Below are positions 35,108 to 44,374 of a DNA stretch of 64,000 nt, in pieces. The number at the start of each line of letters is the position of its first letter. Positions within the stretch are counted from its first letter, which is position 1. The stretch lies in assembly GCA_040391865.1 (NCBI GenBank), contig JBEBWZ010000002.1, positions 1 to 64,000 of the forward strand. Direction: 5' to 3'. The position numbers were made by a program, and so were the translations under genes. The notes under the pieces were generated by a model that saw only the letters and a program-made list of their open reading frames with translations, did no database searches and was not told the origin of the DNA. This DNA comes from Solimonas sp040391865 (GTDB taxonomy: Bacteria; Pseudomonadota; Gammaproteobacteria; Nevskiales; Nevskiaceae).

Positions 35108-37707
35108 CTTCCGATCACGCCGCGCAGGCCGCCGCTGCTCAGCGCCGCGATATCGGCCAACGCGATGAATGGCTGCACGCCGCCGGGCGTGCACAGATAG
35201 CGCGGCTCCCAGCTGGGCTCGAACTTCTCCTTGAACGCGCGCAGGCCGCGGAAGTTGTAGAACTGTTCGCCGTGGCGGAACAGCAGATTGCCGAAGCGAT
35301 GCCAGCGCGAACTCAGCGGGTGCTGCTTCAGGCCGGACAATGGCGCCATGCCCAGTCCGAAGCGCGTGTAACCCAGCGCCTGGTGATGCAGGATCAGTTG
35401 CACGACCAGGTAATCCATGGCGCCGCGCGGCGCATCGCGGCCGTAGCGCATCAGGTCGACCGCCGCCTCGCCACCGTTCGGCGCATCCAGCAAGGAGGCA
35501 AACGCGACGATGCGCTGCTGGCAGCGCACCAGCGCCATGGGAAACCGGCACAGGTAATCCGCGTTGAACGCCCCCAGCGAAAAGCTTTTTTCCTGCGCTC
35601 GGTGCTGCGCCAGCCACTGCTCGGAGATCGCCTGCAACTGCGGCAGCAGCGGTGCGACTGCGGCCGCGCCGATCACCTCGAAGCTCATGCCCTCGCGCTC
35701 GCCCTTGCTGATCGCCTGCCGCATCGGCGCCCGCTGCGAGCCCTTGAGGCTGAAGCTGTGCAGCGGCACGCTGGCGTACTCGCCAAGCTTCAGCGCCTGC
35801 AAACCGGCATCGAGATACAGCGACAGCTGCTCCGGCTGCACCTGATAGAACGCCGCGCGGCCGCCATGCTCGGCGGCCAGTTCCACGAAATCCCAGATCA
35901 GTTCCGGCCATTCCTCCAGCGGCCCGACCGGGTCGTACAGCGACACCCAGGTGCGGCCGTTCTTGCCGTACATGATGAAGGCGCGGCCGGAAGCCGAGAA
36001 CAGGAAATGCTTGTCGGCCATCAGCGCCAGGCCGGCATCGGCGCGCGACTGCGCATGCACGATCGCCGCGGCTCGCGCCAGTTCTTCCGGCGTCGGCGGA
36101 TGCACCTTGCCGGAGGCCGGTCGCAGCCATTGCCACAGCACCAGCACCAGCGCCAGCAGGCTCACCGCCAGCGTGGCGCGCAAGCTGCGCGGCGCATGCG
36201 CATCGAACGCGAACTGCCACCACAGGTCATCGGTGTACGGCACGTCGCGATAGACGAAGAACAGCAGCCAGGCCATCGCCGCCACGCTCAGCGCAAGGGT
36301 CACCAGCCAGCCGCCGGTGAACGCCTGCGCGAACAGCGAAGCGCTGCGCGAGAATTCCTTGCGCGTCGCGATCAGGGCCACGATCAGCACTCCCAGCACC
36401 AGCATCTCGGTCAGCGCCAGGCCCTTGGGGATCGCCAGCAGAAAACTGAAGCCCGCCAGCAGCAGCGTCATCCACCACGCGGCATCCAGGCGTCGCAACA
36501 GGCCGCGCGCCGCAAACAGCAGCGCCAGACCGATGACACTACCGAGAAAGTGCGCGGACTCCACCAGCGGCAGCGGCACGGCCATCGACAACAGCGCGAT
36601 CGCCTGATCGCTGGCGGGAATCACGCCGGAGATCAGCAGCATCAATCCGACGATCAGGGTCATCGCCGCCAGCAGCAGCGGGCTGGTGCGGGTAGCCGCG
36701 CGCGCGAGGCTGCCACCCAGCGCGGCGCGCAATTCGTGCAGGCCCAGCACCAGCATGGCCAGCAACAGCGGCACCACGAAATAGATCACGCGATACAGCA
36801 CCAGCGCGCCGGCCACCGCTTCCACCGGCACCCGTCCGCCGTAGGCCAGCAGGATCACTGCCTCGAACACCCCGAGCCCGCCCGGGACATGGCTGATGAC
36901 ACCGAGCGCGATGCCGATCGCATAGAACGCGAGGAAGCCGCCGAAACCGATCGGCGCTTCCGGCAGCAGCACCCAGAGCGCGAGGCCGGCGAACAGGATG
37001 TCGATGGCCGAAATCAGGATCTGCTGCGATGCCAGCCCCGCGCTCGGCAATCGCAGCGGCCAGCGCCCAAACAACTGCACCTCGCGTCTGCGCACGCACA
37101 TCGCAATAAACGCGACAGCCAGCACCAACACCAGCAGCGCCAGCACCCGTATCGGGATCGCCGCCAGCGGCATCACCGTGGACACGATCGGTGCCGCCCA
37201 GATCAGTGCCACCGCACCGACCACGGTGATGCCGATGCCGAAACCGGCGGTGATGAATCCGATGGCGCGTGCCACCGCACCGGCCTCGACCCCGGCGGCG
37301 GTATAGATGCGGTAACGCACCGCACCGCCGGTGAGCACGCCGAGGCCGATGGTATTGCCGAGAGCGTAGGCGCAGAACGAGGCCATGCCCACCACGGCAC
37401 GCGGCACCCGCGCGCCGGCGTAGCGCAGGCCGGTGTAGTCGTAACCCATCAGCGCCAGATAGCTGGCGGCGGTCGCGAGCAGTGCCAGCGCGACATCGGT
37501 CCGAGGGGTGGCGGCGATCGCGGCGGCGACCTGGGCATAACTCACTTCACCCAGCAGGCCGCGTACTGCGGCGAACAGCATGCCGCCGACCAGCAACGCA
37601 AACAGCCACGGCAGGATATGCAGCAGCCACCGCCACCCACGCTCGGTCTCGGCTTCCGGCTCAGGGGGTTTGGGGGCAATGTTTTGCGTCATCAGGACGC
37701 GGATCAT
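35104..37707 (-). CDS. mprF: Phosphatidylglycerol lysyltransferase (LpiA/MprF)
   Basis: The 867-residue protein has an N-terminal flippase part of about 14 membrane helices and a C-terminal cytosolic aminoacyl-tRNA-dependent transferase (DUF2156, GNAT fold; about residues 540-860). Characteristic segments are HVPGGLGVFEAVIL in the membrane part and ADKHFLFSASGRAFIMYGKN plus MDYLVVQLILHHQALGYTRF in the transferase. It transfers lysine (or alanine) from tRNA to phosphatidylglycerol and flips the product, lowering surface charge and giving resistance to cationic peptides and acid. ATG 37707 has GGGGA nearby; 37692 is the alternative. acvB follows with an ATGA overlap. Confidence 0.92.
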   Translation of the reverse strand: MIRVLMTQNIAPKPPEPEAETERGWRWLLHILPWLFALLVGGMLFAAVRGLLGEVSYAQVAAAIAATPRTDVALALLATAASYLALMGYDYTGLRYAGARVPRAVVGMASFCAYALGNTIGLGVLTGGAVRYRIYTAAGVEAGAVARAIGFITAGFGIGITVVGAVALIWAAPIVSTVMPLAAIPIRVLALLVLVLAVAFIAMCVRRREVQLFGRWPLRLPSAGLASQQILISAIDILFAGLALWVLLPEAPIGFGGFLAFYAIGIALGVISHVPGGLGVFEAVILLAYGGRVPVEAVAGALVLYRVIYFVVPLLLAMLVLGLHELRAALGGSLARAATRTSPLLLAAMTLIVGLMLLISGVIPASDQAIALLSMAVPLPLVESAHFLGSVIGLALLFAARGLLRRLDAAWWMTLLLAGFSFLLAIPKGLALTEMLVLGVLIVALIATRKEFSRSASLFAQAFTGGWLVTLALSVAAMAWLLFFVYRDVPYTDDLWWQFAFDAHAPRSLRATLAVSLLALVLVLWQWLRPASGKVHPPTPEELARAAAIVHAQSRADAGLALMADKHFLFSASGRAFIMYGKNGRTWVSLYDPVGPLEEWPELIWDFVELAAEHGGRAAFYQVQPEQLSLYLDAGLQALKLGEYASVPLHSFSLKGSQRAPMRQAISKGEREGMSFEVIGAAAVAPLLPQLQAISEQWLAQHRAQEKSFSLGAFNADYLCRFPMALVRCQQRIVAFASLLDAPNGGEAAVDLMRYGRDAPRGAMDYLVVQLILHHQALGYTRFGLGMAPLSGLKQHPLSSRWHRFGNLLFRHGEQFYNFRGLRAFKEKFEPSWEPRYLCTPGGVQPFIALADIAALSSGGLRGVIGR

Positions 37708-37809
37708 GCCCGATTCCCCGGCCGCTACGGCAGCCCCCGGGGACCGCCGGGCGGACGTCATCCGTTTCCGGTATCGCAATGCAGCATTTCTGCCTACACT
37801 CGGGCCGCC

Positions 37810-39306
37810 ATGAGGAATCCACCCCGCACCGCCCGCCGCCTGATCGATCAGCGTCTGCTCGATCTGGCGCACGCCGACGACTACGCCAGCTGGAAGGAGA
37901 TCGCGCTCGATCTCGACCGCCTCGAAGGCGCCGATGTCTGGAAGCAGGACGAGACCAGCGACGATTACGACTATCTGCTGCTGCGCGAGCGGCTCGCCGA
38001 GTTACGCGAATTGCGCCGCCGCGCCGATGTGCGCGAACTGGCGTTCGACCTGTACGACGGCCTGCACGGCAATCTCGGCAACATGTCGAACCGCGCGCTC
38101 TATGCCTGCTCGCGCGTCGGCACCAAGCGGCTGATCGAGGAATACGTCGAAGAAGTCGCGCGCTGTCTCGATTTCATCTGCGCCGGCGACTTTCCCGATT
38201 TTCCGCTCGAGGAAAAGATCCAGTTCTTCAAGCGCACCGCCACCGCCTTCGGACGCTCGGCGCTGATGCTGTCCGGCGGCGGCACCCTGGGCATGTTCCA
38301 TCTCGGCGTGATCAAGGCGCTGCATGAACAGCAGTTGCTGCCGCGGGTGCTGTCCGGCTCGTCGGCCGGCAGCATCATCGCCAGCGCCGTCGCCGTGCGC
38401 CGCGACGAAGAACTCGACGCGATGCTGCAACCGGGCGGGCTCGATCTCGATGCGTTCAAGGCGCTGAGCCTGGCCGATGTCCTGAAAGGCGGCGCGATGA
38501 TGGACGGCGCGCAACTCGAGCGCTGCCTCGCCGCCAATCTCGGCGAACACAATTTCGTCGATGCCTTCGAGCGTACCCACCGCATCGTCAGCGTCACCGT
38601 GTCGCCGGCCGAGCCGCACCAGCAGGGCCGCATGCTCAACTACCTGACCGCGCCGCATGTGCTGATGCGCCGTGCGGTGCTCGCCTCCTGCGCGGTGCCC
38701 GGCGTGTTCCCGCCGGTGATGCTGGAGTCGCGCGATTTCGATGGCCGCATCGTGCCGTACATGCCCAGCAAGCGCTGGGTCGACGGCTCGCTGTCATCGG
38801 ATCTGCCGATGCTGCGGCTGGCGCGGCTGCACAACGTCAACCATTACATCGTCAGCCAGACCAACCCGCATGTGGTGCCGTTCCTGTCGCAGATCGAACG
38901 CGAAGCGATGGCGCGCCGTGGTCTGGCACCACTGGCGCGGGAGCTGGTGCGCCACGGCAGCCGCGGCGCGCTGCAACTGGCACGCAAGCACCTCGATCCC
39001 TATGGCGGCGGACGCGTGCTCGGCAAGCTCGACAACATCGTGCGCCAGCGCTACTCCGGCGACGTCAACATCTTTCCGCAATACACGCAGCAGCGCGTCA
39101 CGCGCGTGTTCTCGAACCCCAGCGAGGACGATATCCGCGGCTACATCCGCCAAGGCGAACGCGCCACCTGGCCATCGCTGGAGCGCATCCGCGTGCAGAC
39201 GCGCATCTCGCGCAGCTTCGAGGACTGCATCCGCCTGCTGAAGGAACGCGAGCACACGCAGATCAAACCGCGCCCACGCAAGCTGCGCGTGGTCCAGGCG
39301 CAATAA
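37810..39306 (+). CDS. Patatin-like phospholipase with DUF3336 domain
   Basis: The 498-residue protein has an N-terminal DUF3336 helical part (about 1-140: YASWKEIALDLDRLEG, DYDYLLLRERLAELRELR) and a patatin domain (about 150-350). The oxyanion loop GGGTLGMFHLGV, nucleophile GSSAG and catalytic Asp in VDGSLSSDLP form the Ser-Asp dyad. This arrangement occurs in eukaryotic triacylglycerol lipases of the Tgl3/SDP1 type and in many gammaproteobacteria. It probably hydrolyses storage or membrane lipids. It is divergent from mprF with about 100 bases between. Confidence 0.92.
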   Translation: MRNPPRTARRLIDQRLLDLAHADDYASWKEIALDLDRLEGADVWKQDETSDDYDYLLLRERLAELRELRRRADVRELAFDLYDGLHGNLGNMSNRALYACSRVGTKRLIEEYVEEVARCLDFICAGDFPDFPLEEKIQFFKRTATAFGRSALMLSGGGTLGMFHLGVIKALHEQQLLPRVLSGSSAGSIIASAVAVRRDEELDAMLQPGGLDLDAFKALSLADVLKGGAMMDGAQLERCLAANLGEHNFVDAFERTHRIVSVTVSPAEPHQQGRMLNYLTAPHVLMRRAVLASCAVPGVFPPVMLESRDFDGRIVPYMPSKRWVDGSLSSDLPMLRLARLHNVNHYIVSQTNPHVVPFLSQIEREAMARRGLAPLARELVRHGSRGALQLARKHLDPYGGGRVLGKLDNIVRQRYSGDVNIFPQYTQQRVTRVFSNPSEDDIRGYIRQGERATWPSLERIRVQTRISRSFEDCIRLLKEREHTQIKPRPRKLRVVQAQ

Positions 39307-39331
39307 GCCCCGGCCCCTTGCGGGCCGGGGC
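39307..39331. terminator. Hairpin between convergent patatin and mscL genes
   Basis: GCCCCGGCCC pairs with GGGCCGGGGC as a 10-bp stem with a five-base loop directly after the patatin stop. There is no T-tract on either side, so termination may be factor-assisted or bidirectional. Confidence 0.55.
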
Positions 39332-39343
39332 CACGTCCAGCGG

Positions 39344-39745
39344 TTACTTCTGCTTCAGCAGATCGCGGATTTCGGTCAGCAGCTGCTGATCGGGGGTCGG
39401 TCCGGCCGGGGCCGCTTCCACTTCCGGCTGCTGCCGCTTCAGGCGATTGATGCCCTTGATCGCCATGAAGATCGCAAACGCGATGATGATGAAATCGAAG
39501 ATCGTCTGGATGAACTTGCCGTAGGACAGCAGCACTGCCGCCTGATCACCCTGTGCCGCCTTGAGCGTGATCGCGAGATCGGAGAAATCCACCCCGCCCA
39601 CCGCCAGACCGATCAGCGGCGTGATCACGTCCGCCACCAGCGACGTCACGATCTTGCCGAAGGCCGCGCCGATGACCACACCGACGGCGAGGTCCATGAC
39701 GTTGCCACGCATCGCAAACTCTTTGAACTCTTTGATCATGCTCAT
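39344..39745 (-). CDS. mscL: Large-conductance mechanosensitive channel
   Basis: This 133-residue inner-membrane channel opens under membrane tension to relieve osmotic downshock. It has the family N-terminus IKEFKEFAMRGNVMDLAVGV, the pore helix VVIGAAFGKIVTSLVADVI with its gate residues, the second helix IFDFIIIAFAIFMAIKGINR and a cytoplasmic helix ending EIRDLLKQK. Length is standard. GGAG lies eight bases before ATG 39745. Confidence 0.96.
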   Translation of the reverse strand: MSMIKEFKEFAMRGNVMDLAVGVVIGAAFGKIVTSLVADVITPLIGLAVGGVDFSDLAITLKAAQGDQAAVLLSYGKFIQTIFDFIIIAFAIFMAIKGINRLKRQQPEVEAAPAGPTPDQQLLTEIRDLLKQK

Positions 39746-39823
39746 CGGCCGACTCCTGCTGGGGACAAGGGTTGTTGAAAAACGATCCGGGAATTCTACG
39801 CAAGCCTGCCGCGCGCCGTCGCC

Positions 39824-40693
39824 CTAGAGCGAGGCCGGCAATCCCGACGCCAGATCCGGATGGCGCGGCACAAAGCCCAACTCATCGCGCATGCGCGTGG
39901 TCTGCAGCCGCTTCGACTCCTCCATGAACGACCACATCGCCGGCGTGAACACGCGGCGCGCTTCGTCCAGATCGACTTCCGTCGGCAACGGCAGGCCCAG
40001 CAACTGCGCACAGCGGGTGAAGTAATCGGCCATCGTCGTGGGATTGCCATCCGCGATGTTGTAGGCGCGGCCGGCAACGCCGCGTACTGCGGCATGCAGC
40101 GCCGCCTCCGCCAGGTCATCCGCGTGAATGCGATTGGTGTACGGCGACTGCTCCGCACGCAGCACCGGCATGCCGCGCTGCAGACGTTCCCGCGGCAAGC
40201 GCCCCGGACCGTAGATACCCGGCACCCGCAGGATCACCACCTCGCCACCGCCGGCAGCGGACCACTGCAGTAGAGCGTGCTCCGCATCCACGCGTCGGTG
40301 CGCACGCTCACTCTGCGGCTTGAACGGCTCGTCCTCGTCGATCCAGCGACCTTCGCAATCGCCATAAACCCCGGACGTGGAGATGTAAACGATGCGTTCG
40401 ATACGCCCGCGCTGCACCCGCAGCCACTGACGCAGGCGCGCGTCCTCACTGCCGCTGCCCGGTGGCGGCGCAAACCAGAACAGCAGCGGCCAGTCGCCGA
40501 CATCCTGCGGTTGATCGAGGTCCTGCAACAGGATGCGCACACCGGCATCCTGCAGTGGCCGGCTTTTTTGCGGGTCCCGCAGGATTCCCGTAACCTCGCG
40601 GGCCCTCGCCGCGACGCGGCGCCCGACACGCAAGCCGATATCGCCGCAGCCGGCAATCAGCACGCGCGCGGGTAGTTGTTCGAGAGAGTTCAT
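39824..40693 (-). CDS. NAD-dependent epimerase/dehydratase family protein (YeeZ-like)
   Basis: An extended SDR of 289 residues with an N-terminal Rossmann motif VLIAGCGDIGLRVGRRVAAR, active-site-like YISTSGVYGD, and RIHADDLAEAALHAA and YNIADGNPTTMADYF in the C-terminal half. E. coli YeeZ-type proteins of this pattern have no firm function. The YxxxK lysine of classical epimerases is not evident after SGVYG, so catalysis is doubtful. Its start ATG at 40693 shares bases with the start of the divergent flavoreductase gene. No ribosome-binding site is evident. Confidence 0.82.
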   Translation of the reverse strand: MNSLEQLPARVLIAGCGDIGLRVGRRVAARAREVTGILRDPQKSRPLQDAGVRILLQDLDQPQDVGDWPLLFWFAPPPGSGSEDARLRQWLRVQRGRIERIVYISTSGVYGDCEGRWIDEDEPFKPQSERAHRRVDAEHALLQWSAAGGGEVVILRVPGIYGPGRLPRERLQRGMPVLRAEQSPYTNRIHADDLAEAALHAAVRGVAGRAYNIADGNPTTMADYFTRCAQLLGLPLPTEVDLDEARRVFTPAMWSFMEESKRLQTTRMRDELGFVPRHPDLASGLPASL

Positions 40694-41711
40694 GACGCAT
40701 CAAGTGTATCTGGCGGGGCGCCCTCAGCGCTTCGAAGTCGCGGAAGGCGAAACCGTGCTGCAGGCCGGGCGGCGCCAGCATCTGGCAATGCCCTTCGGTT
40801 GTCAGTCCGGCGGCTGCGGCTCCTGTCGCGTGCGTCTGCTGCAAGGCACGGTGCAGTATCCCTTCCCACCACCTGCGCTGTCGGCTGCCGAAATCGACGC
40901 CGGCTATGTGCTGATGTGCCTGGCACAACCGACTTCCGATCTGACCCTGGACCTGCATCAACCGCCGCAGATCGAAGCGCTGCGGCCACGGCAATCGCCG
41001 TGCCGCGTGCAGTCGCGCGAATGGCGTTGCCACGACGTGCTCGGGCTGACGCTGAAACTGCCGAAAGGCAACGACTTCCAGTACCTGCCGGGGCAATACA
41101 TCGACCTGCTGCTCGACGAAGGTCGTCGCCGCAGCTTTTCGATCGCCAATGCGCCGAACCACGAGACGCTGGAACTGCACGTGCGCGTCACCCCCGGCGG
41201 CCGCTTCGCGCACTGGGCGGCACACGAGATGCCGGACAAGGCGATCCTGCGTTTCGAAGGTCCACTGGGTGCGTTCTACCTGCGCGAGGATTCGCAGCGC
41301 CCGATCCTGATGATGGCCGGCGGCACCGGCATCTCGCCGCTGCACGCGATGCTGCAGGACCTGACGCAGCGCGAGTTCACGCGCCCGGTGCATCTGTACT
41401 GGGGCGTGCGCGGCCAGCGCGATCTGTATCTGCACGAACAACTGCAGCGCTGGACCGAAACCCAGCCCGGCTTCCGCTACACCCCGGTGCTGTCGGAAGC
41501 CGATTCCGGCTGGAACGGCGCCACCGGCTTCGTGCACGAAGCGCTGCTGCGCGACTATCCGCAATTGAGCGGCTACGAAGCGTATCTCTCCGGCCCACCG
41601 GTGATGGTCCGCAGCGGCAAGGACGCCTTCCTCGATGCCGGCCTCGATGCCGATCACCTGTTCTACGACTCGTTCGACTACGCCTTCGAGACCTGGCCGA
41701 CACTGGGGTAG
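40692..41711 (+). CDS. 2Fe-2S ferredoxin-NAD(P)H flavoreductase (AscD/CDP-glucoseen-reductase type)
   Basis: The 339-residue protein has an N-terminal plant-type 2Fe-2S domain with CQSGGCGSCRVRLLQG and a later Cys in YVLMCLAQ. The flavin domain has RRSFSIANAP and the NAD(P) domain MAGGTGISPLHAML, ending in YDSFDYAFET. It passes electrons from NAD(P)H through FAD and the cluster to an oxygenase or other acceptor. No oxygenase lies next to it, so the partner is unknown. ATG 40692 has GAGAGAG a few bases upstream and overlaps the start codon of the divergent SDR gene in the sequence CATG. Confidence 0.9.
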   Translation: MTHQVYLAGRPQRFEVAEGETVLQAGRRQHLAMPFGCQSGGCGSCRVRLLQGTVQYPFPPPALSAAEIDAGYVLMCLAQPTSDLTLDLHQPPQIEALRPRQSPCRVQSREWRCHDVLGLTLKLPKGNDFQYLPGQYIDLLLDEGRRRSFSIANAPNHETLELHVRVTPGGRFAHWAAHEMPDKAILRFEGPLGAFYLREDSQRPILMMAGGTGISPLHAMLQDLTQREFTRPVHLYWGVRGQRDLYLHEQLQRWTETQPGFRYTPVLSEADSGWNGATGFVHEALLRDYPQLSGYEAYLSGPPVMVRSGKDAFLDAGLDADHLFYDSFDYAFETWPTLG

Positions 41712-41729
41712 CGGATCACCTCGTGCGAA

Positions 41730-43103
41730 TCAGGCGCTCGCCAGATTCTCGAAGCGGGTGAAAGCGCCCAGAAAGGCCGTGCGCACCGTATCAATCGGGC
41801 CGTTGCGCTGCTTGGCGATGATGATCTCCGCAGTCCCTCTGTGCTCGGAGTCCTTGTTGTAGACCTCGTCGCGGTAGATGAATGCGACCAAGTCCGCGTC
41901 CTGTTCAAGGCCACCGGATTCGCGCAAATCCGCCAGCCTGGGACGGCGATCCTCGCGCTGCTCCACGCTGCGGTTCAGCTGCGACAGCAGAATGATCGGC
42001 ACCGCCAACTCCTTCGCCAGCGCTTTGAGGCTGCGGGAGATTTCCGCCATCTCGTTGGTGCGGTTTTCCTTGGTGCCGGGAATCTGCATCAGTTGCACAT
42101 AGTCGATCACGATCAAGCCAAGCCCATACTGCTTCTTGATCCGGCGCGACCGTGCACGAATATCCAAAGGCGACAATGCGCCCTGCTCATCGATATGCAT
42201 CGGCGCTTCGCGGATCGCGATGGCCTGCGACAGCCGGTCCCAGTCACGGTCATCCAACTCGCCGCTGCGCAGTCGCGACATCGGCACCCGTGCAAACGAG
42301 GACAGAACCCTCAGTCCCAACTGCTCAGCCGGCATCTCCATGCTGAACACCAGCACGGTCTTGTGCTCATGAATGGCCACATGCTCGGCGACGTTCATCG
42401 CAAACGTGGTTTTGCCCATTGCAGGACGGCCCGCAATGATCACCAGATCGCCGGGATGAAGCCCCGTTGTCAGCTGATCAAAATCCCGGAATCCCGTCGG
42501 CAATCCTGCCAAGGCACCGGCGTTCTGAGCCAGCCGCTCCAGGTTCTGATCGACCAGGTCCATGACCTCGGACATGATCAGACTTGAAGATCGCCCCGAT
42601 TCGCTGCGTGAACGCAGGGCGAACACCCGCTGCTCCGCCAGATCAAGCAACTCGGCGTGCGAACGACCCGCCGGCTGATAGCCGAGATCGGCAAGATCGG
42701 CGCTGGCATGCAGCAGCTCACGCAGAACCGCCCGCCCGCGGACAATATCCGCATAGGCCAACACATTCGCCGACGTCGGTGTGTCATTGGCCAGCGAGCC
42801 GATATACGCAAGCCCACCTACATTTTCCAACTGGTCCTTGCCCTTCAGATGCTCGGACAAGGTGACAAAGTCGCAGGGCTGATTGCGATCGGACAGTTCG
42901 CAGATCGCTCGAAAGATCAGCCGATGATTTTCCGAGTAGAAGTCGGCCTGCGAGATCCGATCGGCAAGATCATCCCAGCAGCGATTGTCGAGCATCAACC
43001 CACCCAGAATGGCTTGCTCGGCCTCCAAAGAGAACGGCGGTGTTCGCGGCTGAGATGTAATTTTAGTCTGCAATGGAGTATCTGCCTTATCTGTAACGCT
43101 CAA
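41730..43103 (-). CDS. dnaB: Replicative DNA helicase
   Basis: DnaB unwinds DNA ahead of the replication fork as a hexamer. The N-terminal domain begins at PPFSLEAEQAILGGLMLDNR; the RecA-like part has Walker A GRPAMGKTT, Walker B LIVIDYVQLM and QLNRSVEQREDRRP. The frame is open to ATG 43244, but the extra 47 residues look unlike DnaB and overlap the upstream gene. TTG 43103 (reading SVTDKADTPLQ) has AAGG five bases before it and gives 457 residues, close to the usual 460-470. Starts at 43181 or 43244 cannot be excluded. The gene borders the AT-rich island, so its native 5' region may have been replaced. Confidence 0.93.
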   Translation of the reverse strand: MSVTDKADTPLQTKITSQPRTPPFSLEAEQAILGGLMLDNRCWDDLADRISQADFYSENHRLIFRAICELSDRNQPCDFVTLSEHLKGKDQLENVGGLAYIGSLANDTPTSANVLAYADIVRGRAVLRELLHASADLADLGYQPAGRSHAELLDLAEQRVFALRSRSESGRSSSLIMSEVMDLVDQNLERLAQNAGALAGLPTGFRDFDQLTTGLHPGDLVIIAGRPAMGKTTFAMNVAEHVAIHEHKTVLVFSMEMPAEQLGLRVLSSFARVPMSRLRSGELDDRDWDRLSQAIAIREAPMHIDEQGALSPLDIRARSRRIKKQYGLGLIVIDYVQLMQIPGTKENRTNEMAEISRSLKALAKELAVPIILLSQLNRSVEQREDRRPRLADLRESGGLEQDADLVAFIYRDEVYNKDSEHRGTAEIIIAKQRNGPIDTVRTAFLGAFTRFENLASA

Positions 43104-43236
43104 GGGGGCCTTGAGCTCCCCAGCTGGGGACAGCGGCGGGGCAAATAACGCTAGCTCCTGATGCGACAGTACACGTCGCATCAGATAATCTTGAAAATCA
43201 CCTCTCGAGAACCAGAAGAAACGACAAGCCAAGAGT

Positions 43237-44307
43237 TCAGACATCCCTCGCAGAGAACTGAGCCGTCAAGCGGTCAACTAGTCTTTTTCCGTAGAGAGGA
43301 TTCATTGAAACGGAGGTGCTAATCGGATGATAAATACCGAACTGTTGCCGAATCTCATCCGCAGGAAGACCAAAACTCAAATCGCTGGCCACGGCTTTCC
43401 ATTTGACTGCAAGTCTATGACGGCATTTACCGCATAAGGTGTCTCCCGCTCCACCCTCAGGAACCAACCGATAAGAGCCAACATCGTCGACCACAGCCCA
43501 CCCCACCGCACCGAACCCTTTTGCATAAGCAACAACAATGTCCCCCGGAATATATTTTCTTAGCAGTTTCTCACCTTGGTCTCCAGGTAAATCATCAAAA
43601 CATGCCGGAATTTGACCCAGAGAAACCAAAGATTTCCACCATGCATTATCTGCTTTCGCTATGTTATGCCAAAAATAACCGGGCTCTCGAACTGGGGAGT
43701 CAAATATAAGTGAATAAAGAGATTCCGGCGCACGGTCAAAAGCAATCGAGAACGAAAGGAACCGCTCATCACCAACCTGGACTGGAAAATATGAAATACA
43801 TCTAAAAGCGACATCTTTAGAGCATAGCCATTCACCTAGAGAGAACACAGTTTCATCGAAGGATCGTGCAATCAGTATTACTCTGCTACGGCTATTGATT
43901 GTTTCTATGTCAACTTTCCCTCCAAGAAATCTGGAAACTACGTCTTTAAAGTATTCCGGATTCTCTGAGAAATTATTAATAAAGTTGACCCCTCTATGCT
44001 TTGAGAAATCAGATAAATACTGCATCGCCTGAGTCTCAATTCCCAGTCGCCCCTCGTCTTTTTTTAATTCGATAATTACACCATTACCAGCCCTATCCAA
44101 CGCTAGTATGTCGGCCCTTTTACCTGCTTTGGTTTTAACTTGATTTCTTACAATAAGGAGAGGCTCTCCAAAAACAGACTCCTGCATGCTATATATTTCA
44201 TCTTCGCGCGTTACCAAATAACGCTCTATAGCGAGTTCCTTAGGGCTCCAATTGGAGCGCATCGCTTCCAGCCGCCCCTCAAATTCATCATTTATTCTAT
44301 ATAGCAT
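43237..44307 (-). CDS. NucS-like PD-(D/E)XK nuclease with possible PUA-like C-terminal domain
   Basis: This 356-residue protein has, at about residues 60-95, the nuclease core KRADILALDRAGNGVIIELK, giving the Asp and Glu-x-Lys of the PD-(D/E)XK superfamily as in NucS/DUF91 endonucleases. Residues about 245-300 contain IPGDIVVAYAKGFGAVGWAV and a CGKCRHR pair, suggesting a small beta-barrel domain of PUA/EVE type that can read bases. GGAG lies five bases before ATG 44307. The gene is far richer in A and T than its surroundings (frequent ATA, TTA and AAT codons), a sign of recent transfer. It lies last in the minus-strand island before dnaB. Function is inferred as DNA restriction or repair. Confidence 0.75.
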   Translation of the reverse strand: MLYRINDEFEGRLEAMRSNWSPKELAIERYLVTREDEIYSMQESVFGEPLLIVRNQVKTKAGKRADILALDRAGNGVIIELKKDEGRLGIETQAMQYLSDFSKHRGVNFINNFSENPEYFKDVVSRFLGGKVDIETINSRSRVILIARSFDETVFSLGEWLCSKDVAFRCISYFPVQVGDERFLSFSIAFDRAPESLYSLIFDSPVREPGYFWHNIAKADNAWWKSLVSLGQIPACFDDLPGDQGEKLLRKYIPGDIVVAYAKGFGAVGWAVVDDVGSYRLVPEGGAGDTLCGKCRHRLAVKWKAVASDLSFGLPADEIRQQFGIYHPISTSVSMNPLYGKRLVDRLTAQFSARDV

Positions 44308-44374
44308 GATTACTCCAATTTTATGCTCGCCTTGGCAAGGCTCGAACGAATTTAATCAAAACTGAACACGTACT

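Noticed and set aside
34861..37809. Plus-strand frame open for nearly 3 kb across acvB and mprF (part of a 1481-codon frame ending in the patatin gene)
   Set aside because: It is antisense to two well-supported genes and is Arg/Gln/His-rich without any domain. Long antisense frames are common in GC-rich genes with strong third-position bias. Only the part from 37810 is the patatin gene.
44329..44341. GCCTTGGCAAGGC followed by CTCGAACGAA as a tRNA 3' fragment or attachment site
   Set aside because: The sequence is a short palindrome. No tRNA arms, CCA end or second copy at the other island border could be found.
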